From Asticcacaulis benevestitus DSM 16100 = ATCC BAA-896 (GTDB lineage Bacteria > Pseudomonadota > Alphaproteobacteria > Caulobacterales > Caulobacteraceae), in contig NZ_AQWM01000001.1 in the NCBI RefSeq assembly GCF_000376105.1, positions 310,001 through 374,000 on the forward strand: DNA of 64,000 nt, in the 5' to 3' direction. The notes below the pieces were generated by a model. It made no database searches. It worked only from the letters and a program-made list of their open reading frames with translations, and was not told the origin of the DNA. Positions within the stretch are counted from its first letter, which is position 1, and every line of letters begins with the position of its first letter. Shown one piece after another: positions 55,097-63,596 of this stretch. Made by a program: the position numbers and the translations under genes.

Positions 55097-55238
55097 TGTA
55101 AGCTGGATTTATTAGCGATAGTCGACTGAAATTCTTGATGCTACCTTGAGTTATGCTCGTCGGACGAATCAATGGCCTGTCTTGTTGGGGTCAGGGAAGC
55201 TGTCCTTATATTCCCGAACGTGCCAAAAGCGTGAACGT

Positions 55239-55703
55239 ATGGAAAAAAGACTGATAGCGGAGGGCAGGCCGGCAGAAGTTCTGCTTGTGGATGACAATCG
55301 CGGTGACGCCTTGCTGGCTTCCTATGCCTTCAAGGATTCCAGCGTCGCAACGCAGCTTACCATCGCATCGACCGGCGAAATGGCCTTGTCCATACTGGCC
55401 CGCGAAGGCGACTATTTCGGAAAGCCTCTACCCGATCTGATCATGCTCGATCTCCAACTGCCCAAGATGAGCGGTGTCGATGTGTTGCATCACATCAAGA
55501 CACACCCACATTTTAAGCACATTCCAGTGATCGTGATGTCTAATTCCGGTGCGGTACACAATATACTTAAAAGCTATCAACTCCACGCCAACGCCTACGT
55601 GATCAAACCCGTCGACCTGGCGAAATTCCGTGACGCCATAGCCCTTATCGAACAGTTCTTTTTCCTACTGGCATCCGTGCCTGCGCTCGATATAGACGCA
55701 TAG
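55239..55703 (+). CDS. Single-domain response regulator (Rcp1-like)
   Basis: 154-residue CheY-type receiver without an output domain. The acidic pair is in VLLVDDNRGDALLA, the phosphorylated aspartate is Asp 71 in LIMLDLQLPKMSG, the conserved serine is in PVIVMSNSGA and the lysine is in YVIKPVDL. The wording (GDALLxxxAF, ML DLxLPxMxG) is like the Rcp1 receivers paired with phytochromes. The frame is open from 55146, but ATG 55239 is the family start. It is 13 bases upstream of a histidine kinase gene, its probable partner. Confidence 0.88.
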   Translation: MEKRLIAEGRPAEVLLVDDNRGDALLASYAFKDSSVATQLTIASTGEMALSILAREGDYFGKPLPDLIMLDLQLPKMSGVDVLHHIKTHPHFKHIPVIVMSNSGAVHNILKSYQLHANAYVIKPVDLAKFRDAIALIEQFFFLLASVPALDIDA

Positions 55704-55716
55704 AGGAGAGTACGCT

Positions 55717-56430
55717 TTGCAGGACCACCAGCACATCACTATGCCCGTTCAATCCGACCCCTCCGAAGAATTCAAGGATTTCGCCTATATCGTCTCGCAC
55801 GACCTTGCCGGGCCGGTGCGCTCCATGGTGGCGTTTTCCCAACTGTTAAAGGAAAATATGCCGGCGGCCGAAAAGGCGGAGGACCAGCTTCATCTCGATC
55901 TGATTGTGGAGAGCGGTCAGAAGCTGTTCGACATGATCCAGGGCCTGCTGGCTTTTTCGCGTCTCAATACTGTGCCGCGCAGCCGTGCCCTGGTCGAACT
56001 CGAAATCGTGGTGGCGCGCTGTTACATGCAATTACAACCACAACTCGACGCCACCAAGGGCCATTTCAATTATCCGCGCATGCCTGAAGTATCGGCTGAT
56101 GCCCAACAGATGCAGACGGTATTTTACTGTCTGCTCGATAATGCACTGAAATTTCGTAAGCCGGACGTAGCGCCCGATATCCGTATTCGCTGCGACAAGA
56201 CCAGTGATTTCTGGGAATTCAGCGTTTCAGACAGTGGCATAGGTATCGACCCGCTTTTTTATGATGATGTCTTCCGGCCGTTGCGCAAGCTGCATACCGA
56301 CGAGGTTTATCCGGGAGTTGGCATGGGCTTGACCTTAACGCGTAAAATCATCCTGGCGCACGGCGGACAGATATGGCTTGAGCCATCCGACATCGGCGGC
56401 CTGAAGGTCAGGTTCACCCTTCCGCGCTAA
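55717..56430 (+). CDS. Sensor-less soluble histidine kinase
   Basis: 237-residue kinase made only of HisKA and HATPase_c domains. The phosphorylated histidine is His 28 in FAYIVSHDLAGPVRSM; the ATP-binding motifs are LLDNALKFRKPD (N box), SDSGIGIDPLF (G1) and GVGMGLTLTRKIILAHGG (G2). There is no transmembrane or PAS/GAF sensor, so its signal must come from a partner protein or from phosphotransfer. Start is the TTG at 55717 after a GAGGAG. It is paired with the single-domain receiver just upstream and closed by a bidirectional terminator. Confidence 0.88.
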   Translation: MQDHQHITMPVQSDPSEEFKDFAYIVSHDLAGPVRSMVAFSQLLKENMPAAEKAEDQLHLDLIVESGQKLFDMIQGLLAFSRLNTVPRSRALVELEIVVARCYMQLQPQLDATKGHFNYPRMPEVSADAQQMQTVFYCLLDNALKFRKPDVAPDIRIRCDKTSDFWEFSVSDSGIGIDPLFYDDVFRPLRKLHTDEVYPGVGMGLTLTRKIILAHGGQIWLEPSDIGGLKVRFTLPR

Positions 56431-56432
56431 AC

Positions 56433-56468
56433 AAAAAAAGCCGCCACCTAACATGACGGCTTTTTTTT
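56433..56468. terminator. Bidirectional terminator between the kinase and ABC-F genes
   Basis: GCCG (56440-56443) with CGGC (56457-56460), extended by seven A on the left pairing with eight T on the right. It lies between convergent genes, three bases past the kinase stop. Confidence 0.85.
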
Positions 56469-56474
56469 ATAAGG

Positions 56475-58376
56475 TCAAACGCCGGCCTCGGCCTTGGCGT
56501 TTTCATAGGTCTCGGCGGCGATCATCCATTCACCTTCGAGCCTGACGACATCGCTTTCCAGCCTGGCCTTATCCTTGCCAAGGCTGATAGACTTGGCCTG
56601 ATCCTTGTAAAGGTCCGGATCGGCCAGTTTCAGATCGAGCAGCTTGATCTGGTTGTTGGTCGTCTCGATAAGGCGCTCCAGATCATCAGCCTTCTTTTTC
56701 AAAGGGGCTATGGCGTTGCGCGCGGCCGCGGCGGCCTTGCGGGCTTCCTTGGAATTGACCTGCGGCCCCTTCTTGTCGCCTTGGGTCGCGGCGGCTTCCT
56801 CGCGGGTCGCCGTCTTGGCGCGCTCGATGACGAGCTTGGCGTAATCGTCCATACTGCCGGTATAGGTTTTCACCGTCCCGTCGTTGACCAGCCATAGCTT
56901 GTCGGCCACCAGTTCGATGAGCGAGCGGTCGTGGGTGATCATCAGCACGGCGCCTTCGTAATCATTGAGGGCGTCGAGCAGGGCGCGGCGACTATCGATA
57001 TCCAGGTGGTTGGTCGGTTCGTCGAGGATCAGCAGGTGCGGCCTGTCCATCGACACCATGTTGAGCAGCAGACGGGCGCGTTCACCACCGGAGAGGTCTT
57101 TGACCTTGGTTTCGACCTTTTGAGCGCCCATGCCGAAGGAGCCGAGGCGCGAACGGCGCTTGGCCTCGGTTTCATCGGGACGTGCGCGGCGGATCATTTC
57201 CAGCGGCGTGTCTTCCGGGTCCATCGCTTCGATCTGGTGCTGGTGGAACCAGGCCACGGTCATGCGACGATCGCGCCATTGAGTGCCGTGGCTTTCCGTC
57301 AGCGCGCCGGCCAGCAGCTTGGCAAAGGTGGATTTACCGGCGCCGTTGACGCCGAGCACGCCGATACGGTCATCTGGATCGAGACGCACATTCATATGAC
57401 GCAGGATGACAGTGTCACCGTAACCGACGCTGGCATCATCGAGACGCACGATCGGCGGCGCCAGTTGCTTTTCCGGCGAGGGGATGACGAAGGGCGCGAC
57501 GCGATCTTCGATGGTGGCGGAGATTGGCGGAAGCTTTTCCAGCTTCTTCATGCGCGATTGCGCTTGTGACGCCTTGGAGGCCTTGGCGCGGAAGCGATCG
57601 ACGAAGGCCTGCAGGTGAGCGCGTTCAGCTTCCTGCTTGGCGGCATTGGCAGAGTTCAGGCGGGCCTTTTCGGCGCGCATGCGCTCAAAGTTGTCGTAGC
57701 CACCGGTGTAATAGTCGAGGCGTTGGCCGACGACGTGGACAATGGCATCGACCGATTCATTAAGCAGGTCGCGGTCGTGCGAGATCATCAGGGCAGCATT
57801 GGGATAGCGCTTGAGGCGTGCTTCCAGCCATAGCGCGCCTTCGAGATCGAGATAGTTGGTCGGCTCATCGAGTAGCAACAGGTCGGGTTCAGCGAGCAGG
57901 GCGCCGGCGAGCGCCGCGCGCATCCGCCAGCCACCGGAGAAATCCGAGATCGGGCGCGTCAGATCGGCATTGGAGAAGCCGAGACCGCTCAGAATTTCCG
58001 CGGCCTTGGCCGGCGCGCGATCAGCGCCGATGGCGTAGAGGTCGTGGTGGATTTCCGCCTGGTGCATCGGATCCGCGGTCTCCAGCGCGGCCAGCAGGTC
58101 ACGACGGCGGACATCGAGATCGAGCACTTCATCTATCAGGTGCTTTGGCGAGGCGGCGATTTCCTGATCGACGGAGGCGATGCGCCAGGATTTGGGCGTG
58201 GTTATGTCGCCGCCGCCGGGCTGAGCACGGCCAAGAATGAGCTTGAAAAGGGTCGATTTGCCGACACCGTTCAGGCCGACCAGACCGGCCTTCGTACCTG
58301 GCGGCAGGCTCAGCGTGGCGCCATCGAAAAAGCGGCGGCCGTAGGCGTCGTACACCAGGTTGGTAATCTGCAACAT
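56475..58376 (-). CDS. ABC-F family ATPase (Uup/YheS-like)
   Basis: 633-residue soluble protein with two ATP-binding cassettes and no membrane segment, typical of translation factors that act at the ribosomal E site. Domain 1: GLVGLNGVGKSTLF, DFSGGWRMRAALAGALL, DLLLLDEPTNYLDL. Domain 2: GVLGVNGAGKSTFA, DLSGGERARLLLN, LLILDEPTNHLDID. A charged linker lies between (about 240-290) and a C-terminal coiled coil (about 545-630), which suits the Uup or YheS subgroups; which one is uncertain. It faces away from ndk. Confidence 0.9.
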   Translation of the reverse strand: MLQITNLVYDAYGRRFFDGATLSLPPGTKAGLVGLNGVGKSTLFKLILGRAQPGGGDITTPKSWRIASVDQEIAASPKHLIDEVLDLDVRRRDLLAALETADPMHQAEIHHDLYAIGADRAPAKAAEILSGLGFSNADLTRPISDFSGGWRMRAALAGALLAEPDLLLLDEPTNYLDLEGALWLEARLKRYPNAALMISHDRDLLNESVDAIVHVVGQRLDYYTGGYDNFERMRAEKARLNSANAAKQEAERAHLQAFVDRFRAKASKASQAQSRMKKLEKLPPISATIEDRVAPFVIPSPEKQLAPPIVRLDDASVGYGDTVILRHMNVRLDPDDRIGVLGVNGAGKSTFAKLLAGALTESHGTQWRDRRMTVAWFHQHQIEAMDPEDTPLEMIRRARPDETEAKRRSRLGSFGMGAQKVETKVKDLSGGERARLLLNMVSMDRPHLLILDEPTNHLDIDSRRALLDALNDYEGAVLMITHDRSLIELVADKLWLVNDGTVKTYTGSMDDYAKLVIERAKTATREEAAATQGDKKGPQVNSKEARKAAAAARNAIAPLKKKADDLERLIETTNNQIKLLDLKLADPDLYKDQAKSISLGKDKARLESDVVRLEGEWMIAAETYENAKAEAGV

Positions 58377-58437
58377 TTGACTTAAAAACTTTAGAATTTA
58401 CGGGTTGGCGAATGCGTTCGGTGTCGCTATAAGCCCC

Positions 58438-58517
58438 CGTGTCAGAAATCAAAAGAGCGCAAAGCAAGAATAATTGTACCCACCCACTTATTTTGCTCTC
58501 TTTTGAATTCTGACACG
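58438..58517. repeat. 80-base element with 26-base inverted arms
   Basis: The arm at 58438-58463 (starting CGTGTCAGAAATC) and the arm at 58492-58517 (ending GAATTCTGACACG) are complementary at 24 of 26 positions, separated by 28 bases. It lies between the divergent ABC-F and ndk genes. It could be a MITE-like insertion or a long hairpin in a leader transcript. No target-site duplication is visible. Confidence 0.7.
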
Positions 58518-58534
58518 AGTTTTCACACAAAGAA

Positions 58535-58560
58535 CCGTCTGCTCTTTAAAGAGCAGACGG
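58535..58560 (+). promoter_or_regulatory. Perfect 26-base palindrome in the ndk leader
   Basis: CCGTCTGCTCTTT followed by AAAGAGCAGACGG is perfectly self-complementary with no loop. It ends 35 bases before the ndk ATG. It lacks a U tract, so it is more likely an operator or leader hairpin than a terminator. Confidence 0.65.
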
Positions 58561-58595
58561 GGCAACTTTAAATACCAACACAAAATGGATTTTCA

Positions 58596-59012
58596 ATGTC
58601 CCGTACCTTCTCGATTATCAAGCCTGACGCGACCCGTCGCAACCTGACTGGCGCCATTAACGCCGTCATCGAAGCCGCTGGCCTGCGCATTGTCGCTCAG
58701 CGCCGCGTGAAGCTGACGCAAGCTCAAGCCGAAGAATTTTATGGCGTCCACAAGGAACGTCCTTTCTTTGGTGAACTGGTTGGCCAGATGACCGCCGAGC
58801 CCGTTGTGGTTCAGGTTTTGGAAGCCGACAACGCCGTGCCGAAGTACCGCGAAGTCATGGGCGCCACCAACCCTGAGCAAGCCGCTGAAGGCACCCTGCG
58901 TAAGCTGTTCGCCCTGTCGATCGGTGAAAACTCGGTCCACGGTTCGGACTCAGACGAGAACGCCGCGATCGAAATAGCCCAGTTCTTCTCGGACGACCAA
59001 ATCGTCGGCTAA
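58596..59012 (+). CDS. ndk: Nucleoside diphosphate kinase
   Basis: 138-residue enzyme that equalises NTP pools by phosphate transfer through a histidine. [15 protein letters not shown] is the family start, and the active-site histidine is His 115 in [22 protein letters not shown] and [12 protein letters not shown] follow. The ATG is at 58596 with no strong ribosome-binding site. It is monocistronic, preceded by an unusual leader with two inverted repeats and followed by a strong terminator. Confidence 0.98.
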   Translation: MSRTFSIIKPDATRRNLTGAINAVIEAAGLRIVAQRRVKLTQAQAEEFYGVHKERPFFGELVGQMTAEPVVVQVLEADNAVPKYREVMGATNPEQAAEGTLRKLFALSIGENSVHGSDSDENAAIEIAQFFSDDQIVG

Positions 59013-59042
59013 GCGTATTGGGGCGTGGGGTCTGAGACCCCA

Positions 59043-59137
59043 CAAATCTTGCCCTATCCAAAGAAAAAGCCCGGTCTATCGACCGGGCTTTTTCTTTGGA
59101 AGAGAGTAAGACTTGGGGGCACAGGTCCCAAACCCCA
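59043..59137. repeat. Intergenic repeat, copy 2 (contains a terminator)
   Basis: About 95 bases that align with 44169-44261 in the same relation to the neighbouring genes. It ends exactly where the purN stop codon begins. A further hairpin, GTGGGGTC / GACCCCAC (59025-59043), lies at its left end and is not in copy 1. Confidence 0.75.
59060..59098. terminator. Bidirectional terminator between ndk and purN
   Basis: AAGCCCGGTC (59066-59075) pairs with GACCGGGCTT (59081-59090), loop TATCG, extended by CAAAGAAA / TTTCTTTG. Located 48 bases past the ndk stop. Confidence 0.93.
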
Positions 59138-59713
59138 CTATGATTTGAGCACGTGACGAACAGCCTCGGCATAGAGCCGGTGTTCCTCTGCCAGCACGCG
59201 CGTGGCCAGCATTTCTGCGGTATCGTCTTTCAAAACCGGCACCCGCGCCTGTGCAATGATCTCGCCTTCATCGACGCCGCTGGAAACCCAGTGTACGGTC
59301 GCACCATGCTCCAGTACGCCGGCTTCCAATGCGCGTTCGTGAGTATGCAGCCCCTTGAAGTCGGGCAACAAAGCCGGGTGAATATTGATCATCCGGCCTT
59401 CCCACTGCTGAACCAGCCAGTGAGTCAGCACACGCAGATAACCGGCAAGGCAAATGAACTCGACACCTTCGGCGCGCAACGCAGCATCAATCTGACGCTC
59501 ATGCGATTCACGATCCTTGCCGAAGGGCTTGTGATCAAGCGCGAAGGTCTTGATGCCTTGCGCCGCCGCCCACGCCAGACCGGCGGCATTGGGATCGTTG
59601 GACACGACCAGCACGAATTCCGCCGGAAAGTCAGGCGCCTTGGCCGCTTCGACCAGCGCCATCATGTTAGATCCGCGGCCGGAGATAAAAATGGCCGTTC
59701 TTGTTTTTTTCAT
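59138..59713 (-). CDS. purN: Phosphoribosylglycinamide formyltransferase
   Basis: 191-residue GART that formylates GAR with 10-formyl-tetrahydrofolate. The N-terminal AIFISGRGSNMMALVEA binds phosphate; the catalytic block is NIHPALLPDFKGLHTHERALEAGV with its histidines, and the aspartate is in HWVSSGVDEGEIIAQARV. Length is slightly shorter than E. coli (212). It follows purM by 38 bases on the same strand. Confidence 0.96.
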   Translation of the reverse strand: MKKTRTAIFISGRGSNMMALVEAAKAPDFPAEFVLVVSNDPNAAGLAWAAAQGIKTFALDHKPFGKDRESHERQIDAALRAEGVEFICLAGYLRVLTHWLVQQWEGRMINIHPALLPDFKGLHTHERALEAGVLEHGATVHWVSSGVDEGEIIAQARVPVLKDDTAEMLATRVLAEEHRLYAEAVRHVLKS

Positions 59714-59751
59714 GCGCTAACGCTTCGCTCCTTGAGCGCGGGTCTTAGACA

Positions 59752-60783
59752 TTACTTCGTCGCCAGTTGACCGCAGATGAAGGCGTCTTCGCCGGCATTG
59801 AGCAAGGCGGCCAGCACCGCGTCGGCATCGTTCGGCGCGACATAGACCACGAAGCCAACGCCGCAGTTAAAGGTGCGCAGCATTTCGTGCTTGTCGATAT
59901 TGCCGCTTTCCATCAGCCATTTGAACACCGGCGGGAATTCCCAGCCATCGAAATCGAAGGTGGCGGTCAGGTGATCGGGCACGGCGCGATCGGGATTTTC
60001 GATTAGGCCGCCACCCGTGATGTGGGCGCCACCCTTGATTAGGCCGGATTTCATCAGCGGCAGAACCGTCTTGATATAGATGCGGGTCGGCTCCAGCAGG
60101 GCCTGAGCCAGCGACATGCCCTTGGCGAACGGTGCATCCGAATCCCAGGACAGACCGGAAAGCTCGATCACCTTGCGGATCAGCGAATAGCCGTTGGAGT
60201 GTGGCCCAGAGGAGGCGAGGCCGATAATGACGTCACCCTCGCGCATATCGTCCATGCGCGGCAACACCTTGTTGCGGTCAACGGCGCCGACCGAGAAGCC
60301 GGCCAGATCATAATCGTCATTGCCATACATGCCGGGCATTTCAGCCGTTTCGCCACCGACCAGCGCACAGCCGGCGCGCTTGCAGCCTTCGGCGATGCCG
60401 GCGACCACGCGCTTGGCGGTATCGACGTCGAGCTTGGAGGTAGCGTAATAATCGAGGAACATCAAAGGCTCGGCGCCTTGCGCCAGAAGATCGTTGACAC
60501 ACATGGCGACGAGATCGATGCCGACCGTATCGTGGCGATGGGTCTCGATGGCGATCTTGAGCTTGGTGCCGACGCCATCGGTCGTGGTAACGATTAGGGG
60601 ATCATCATAGCCGGCGGCGCGTAGATCGAACAGAGCGCCAAAGCCACCGAGACTGGCTTCAGCACCGGGGCGGCGGGTGGATTTGGCCAGCGGCTTGATG
60701 GCATCGACCAGCGCTTCGCCTGCATCGATATCGACACCGGAGGCGGCGTAAGTTAAGCCAGATTTTGAGCCGGGTTCGGACAT
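59752..60783 (-). CDS. purM: Phosphoribosylformylglycinamidine cyclo-ligase
   Basis: 343-residue AIR synthetase. [19 protein letters not shown] opens the family; [17 protein letters not shown] (nucleotide and metal binding), [35 protein letters not shown] and [18 protein letters not shown] complete it, with [13 protein letters not shown] and the C-terminal [14 protein letters not shown] 60783 has AGGAA upstream; the frame is open to 60804. It is divergent from rnd with 64 bases between. Confidence 0.97.
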   Translation of the reverse strand: MSEPGSKSGLTYAASGVDIDAGEALVDAIKPLAKSTRRPGAEASLGGFGALFDLRAAGYDDPLIVTTTDGVGTKLKIAIETHRHDTVGIDLVAMCVNDLLAQGAEPLMFLDYYATSKLDVDTAKRVVAGIAEGCKRAGCALVGGETAEMPGMYGNDDYDLAGFSVGAVDRNKVLPRMDDMREGDVIIGLASSGPHSNGYSLIRKVIELSGLSWDSDAPFAKGMSLAQALLEPTRIYIKTVLPLMKSGLIKGGAHITGGGLIENPDRAVPDHLTATFDFDGWEFPPVFKWLMESGNIDKHEMLRTFNCGVGFVVYVAPNDADAVLAALLNAGEDAFICGQLATK

Positions 60784-60847
60784 AAAAATAATTCCTGTGA
60801 TCACTTTTGGGTCTATGAGACCCGTTTCGGTTTGCTATAACTACAAA

Positions 60848-61996
60848 ATGACACCAATTACAAATACCAATGACCTGATCGCCTTCTGTGAAGCGATAAA
60901 ATCCGCGCCCTTTATTACGGTCGACACCGAATTCATGCGTGAAACGACCTACTGGCCTAAGCTCTGCCTGATCCAGGCGGCGAGCGAAAATCACGCGGCG
61001 ATTATCGATCCGTTGGCGAAGGACTTGGATTTAAAGCCTTTTCTCGATGTTCTGGCCGATGAAAAGGTCTTGAAGGTGTTTCATGCCTGTCGTCAAGATA
61101 TGGAAATCTTCGTCAATCTTGGCTGTATGCCGGCGCCGGTCTTCGATACACAGGTGGCGGCTATGGCGGCCGGTTATGGCGATCAGGTGGCTTATGATTC
61201 GCTGGTGCGCCAAAAGCTCAAGATCGACATCGACAAGGGGTCACGTTTTACCGACTGGTCGCGCCGCCCTCTGAGCGAGCAGCAACTGCACTATGCGCTG
61301 GGCGATGTCACCCATCTGGCCAAACTGTTCCCCAAATTGCGCGATCGTCTCGATAAGCAAGGGCGTCTTGATTGGGTCTCGGAAGAGATGAAGGCGTTGT
61401 CTCAGCCGGCACTCTATTCTACCAATCCCGATGAGGCCTGGCGCCGCCTCAAGCCGCGCAAGAATTCAGTCAAGTATATGGCCGTCTTCGCGCAGGTGGC
61501 AGCGTGGCGCGAACGCATGGCGCAGGAACGCGACATGCCGCGCGGTCGTATCCTTAAGGATGAAGGCGTTGATGAAATCGCCACGCAGATTCCAACTGAG
61601 CCCGCGGCGTTCGATCATCTGCGATCGACGTCCAAAGGTTTTGGCGCCTCGAAATTCGGTCTCGATCTTGCTGAGATCATCCGCAATGTGCTGAAAAATC
61701 CGGAATCCTTCGCGCCGAAGGTCGAGAAATCAGCTCCGCCGGTTCAGGTGCCGCCTTCGGTGGTTGAACTGCTGAAAGTGCTGCTCCGTATCCGCTGCGA
61801 AGAAGAAGGCGTAGCGCCGAAATTGATCGCTACGGTTTCCGATCTGGAGAAGATCGCCCTCGATGACAATGCCAAGGTGACCGCGCTCGAAGGTTGGCGC
61901 CGTAAAGTTTTCGGTGAAGACGCCCTGCGTCTCAAGCGCGGCGAACTGGCCCTGGTGCTAAATGGCAGCAAGGTTGAAGTCGTCGAGTTGGACTGA
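60848..61996 (+). CDS. rnd: Ribonuclease D
   Basis: 382-residue 3'-5' exoribonuclease that trims tRNA precursors. The DEDD motifs are ITVDTEFMRETTYWPKLCLIQ (Asp, Glu), FHACRQDMEIF (Asp) and LHYALGDVTHLAKLF (Tyr, Asp). The HRDC domain follows (about 210-285; MAVFAQVAAWRERMAQERDMPRGRILKDE), and the C-terminal half is less conserved. ATG 60848 gives the family start; the frame extends to 60797. Its 3' end faces the Ppx gene 6 bases away. Confidence 0.95.
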   Translation: MTPITNTNDLIAFCEAIKSAPFITVDTEFMRETTYWPKLCLIQAASENHAAIIDPLAKDLDLKPFLDVLADEKVLKVFHACRQDMEIFVNLGCMPAPVFDTQVAAMAAGYGDQVAYDSLVRQKLKIDIDKGSRFTDWSRRPLSEQQLHYALGDVTHLAKLFPKLRDRLDKQGRLDWVSEEMKALSQPALYSTNPDEAWRRLKPRKNSVKYMAVFAQVAAWRERMAQERDMPRGRILKDEGVDEIATQIPTEPAAFDHLRSTSKGFGASKFGLDLAEIIRNVLKNPESFAPKVEKSAPPVQVPPSVVELLKVLLRIRCEEEGVAPKLIATVSDLEKIALDDNAKVTALEGWRRKVFGEDALRLKRGELALVLNGSKVEVVELD

Positions 61997-62002
61997 CACC
62001 GC

Positions 62003-63487
62003 TTAATAGGTGATGATATTCAGATTGAGCTTCATTGCCTGAGACAGCGATCTTGCGCGCCGGCGGGTTTGTTCGCCTAGCAACAGGTCTTCCCATCCCG
62101 ATTTGGCGCTCAGGATCAGTTGCAAATCCTGCTGTCGGATATGGGCATAGCTCAACAGTTTGGCTGACTTGGCCGAGAGGTCGCAACCAAGGCGCAGCAG
62201 TAGGCCCAGTTGTGTGGCCTGTAGGTGCATCTCCTCGCCTAGAATGCGGCTGATCAGCACGGGTTCTTTGGTGTAGGCATCGCCGCTGTAACGGGTGTAA
62301 ATCGTACAGGCGAGAAAGACGCGCTCTTGGTGGTTTTGGCCTGGAATAGGTGCGCGCAAAACCTGATCGCAGGCCAGATCGGCACGATGGTCCGGATGTA
62401 AACGGGCGCCGATATCGGAGAGCTTGGCGGCGGCGCGGATCAACTTTTCTGCCGGGCGCTCGATCAGCACGGTATCGGTGCTATCGTAAAATTCCTTCGC
62501 CCAATCCGCCAACGCGACACCCAGATCGTCATTGATCCCCAAGCGGTGGCCAAGTGCAGCGCAGCCAGCGATCAGAGGATCTTCGATTTTCAGCTTGTCA
62601 TCCAGCGCTTCAAAAAGCAGGCCTTCGCGCAGGCCAAAGGCCGAAAAGCATAGCGTGTCGAACTTGAGCACCTCGATCAGGCCCTGCAAAACGAGGGCAG
62701 CATACGAGATGTTTTCCAGACGGCGCTTGGAAACGCCGGGCACGCGCTCAAGTGACGAAGGCGATTGCGTGGCGATCAGGCGGGCGATGGATAAGGCCTC
62801 ACGGGCCGGCAGCTCAAATTGCTGAATGACATGAAGCGGATAGTTCTGCTTTTGCATCCATATAAGCGCCAGATTGCGCCAGGCACCACCGACAGCGTGG
62901 AACTGACCACCGGAAAAACGGCCGACCAAGGGCTCCAGACGGTCACGGACGATTTTATAGGTGACATCCGGCTCAACGGGCCTTGGCGCGCCGAGTGCGA
63001 AGGGGCCAAGCGGAAGGGTGACGCCGCGTCGCCCCTGTTCGTCATTATCGCTTAGATTGACCAGTTCGAGGCTGGAGCCACCGAGATCGCCAACGACGCC
63101 CTGGGCATCGAGATGGCCGCATTTCACGCCCATGGCAGAATAGTGCGCTTCCTCGGCGCCGCTCAAAACACGGACGCGGAAGCCGGTCTGCTGGAGGATG
63201 GAATCGACGAAATCCGGCCCATCCACAGCGTCACGGATCGCAGCCGTGGCAACGACATGAATATTCTTCAGATCGTAGGTTTCGAGAATCGCCTTGAAGC
63301 GCCGCAGCGCGATCAGGCTCTCACGCATCCCGCCCTTGTGAAGGCTGCCGGTGACCTTAAGCTCGCGGCCAAGGCCTGCCAGCACTTTTTCATTGAAGAG
63401 CGGCCAGATGGACCGGCCTTCGATGCGGTAAATCACCAGACGGACGGAATTCGAGCCGATATCGATGACAGCGGTATTATAATTCAA
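62003..63487 (-). CDS. ppx: Ppx/GppA family exopolyphosphatase, ppk-linked copy
   Basis: 494-residue polyphosphate/guanosine pentaphosphate phosphatase. The ASKHA motifs are VIDIGSNSVRLVIYR, ATAAIRDAVDG, VLSGAEEAHYSAMGV with the catalytic glutamate region, and GVVGDLGGSSLELV. The C-terminal helical HD-like part (about 310-490) has AAKLSDIGARLHPDHRAD. It lies downstream of ppk on the same strand with a 109-base gap, the classic polyphosphate pair, so exopolyphosphatase activity is likely. It is distinct from the copy at 1-815. Confidence 0.93.
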   Translation of the reverse strand: MNYNTAVIDIGSNSVRLVIYRIEGRSIWPLFNEKVLAGLGRELKVTGSLHKGGMRESLIALRRFKAILETYDLKNIHVVATAAIRDAVDGPDFVDSILQQTGFRVRVLSGAEEAHYSAMGVKCGHLDAQGVVGDLGGSSLELVNLSDNDEQGRRGVTLPLGPFALGAPRPVEPDVTYKIVRDRLEPLVGRFSGGQFHAVGGAWRNLALIWMQKQNYPLHVIQQFELPAREALSIARLIATQSPSSLERVPGVSKRRLENISYAALVLQGLIEVLKFDTLCFSAFGLREGLLFEALDDKLKIEDPLIAGCAALGHRLGINDDLGVALADWAKEFYDSTDTVLIERPAEKLIRAAAKLSDIGARLHPDHRADLACDQVLRAPIPGQNHQERVFLACTIYTRYSGDAYTKEPVLISRILGEEMHLQATQLGLLLRLGCDLSAKSAKLLSYAHIRQQDLQLILSAKSGWEDLLLGEQTRRRARSLSQAMKLNLNIITY

Positions 63488-63596
63488 GATGATCAGCTTC
63501 CCGCAATCTACGCCCGAGAGATACCTTCGCTAACGCTTTTGGCCGAGTTTGGCCAGTCTTTTAAGCGTCTGTTGGCTGACTTCCTCGTGAGCGGTT

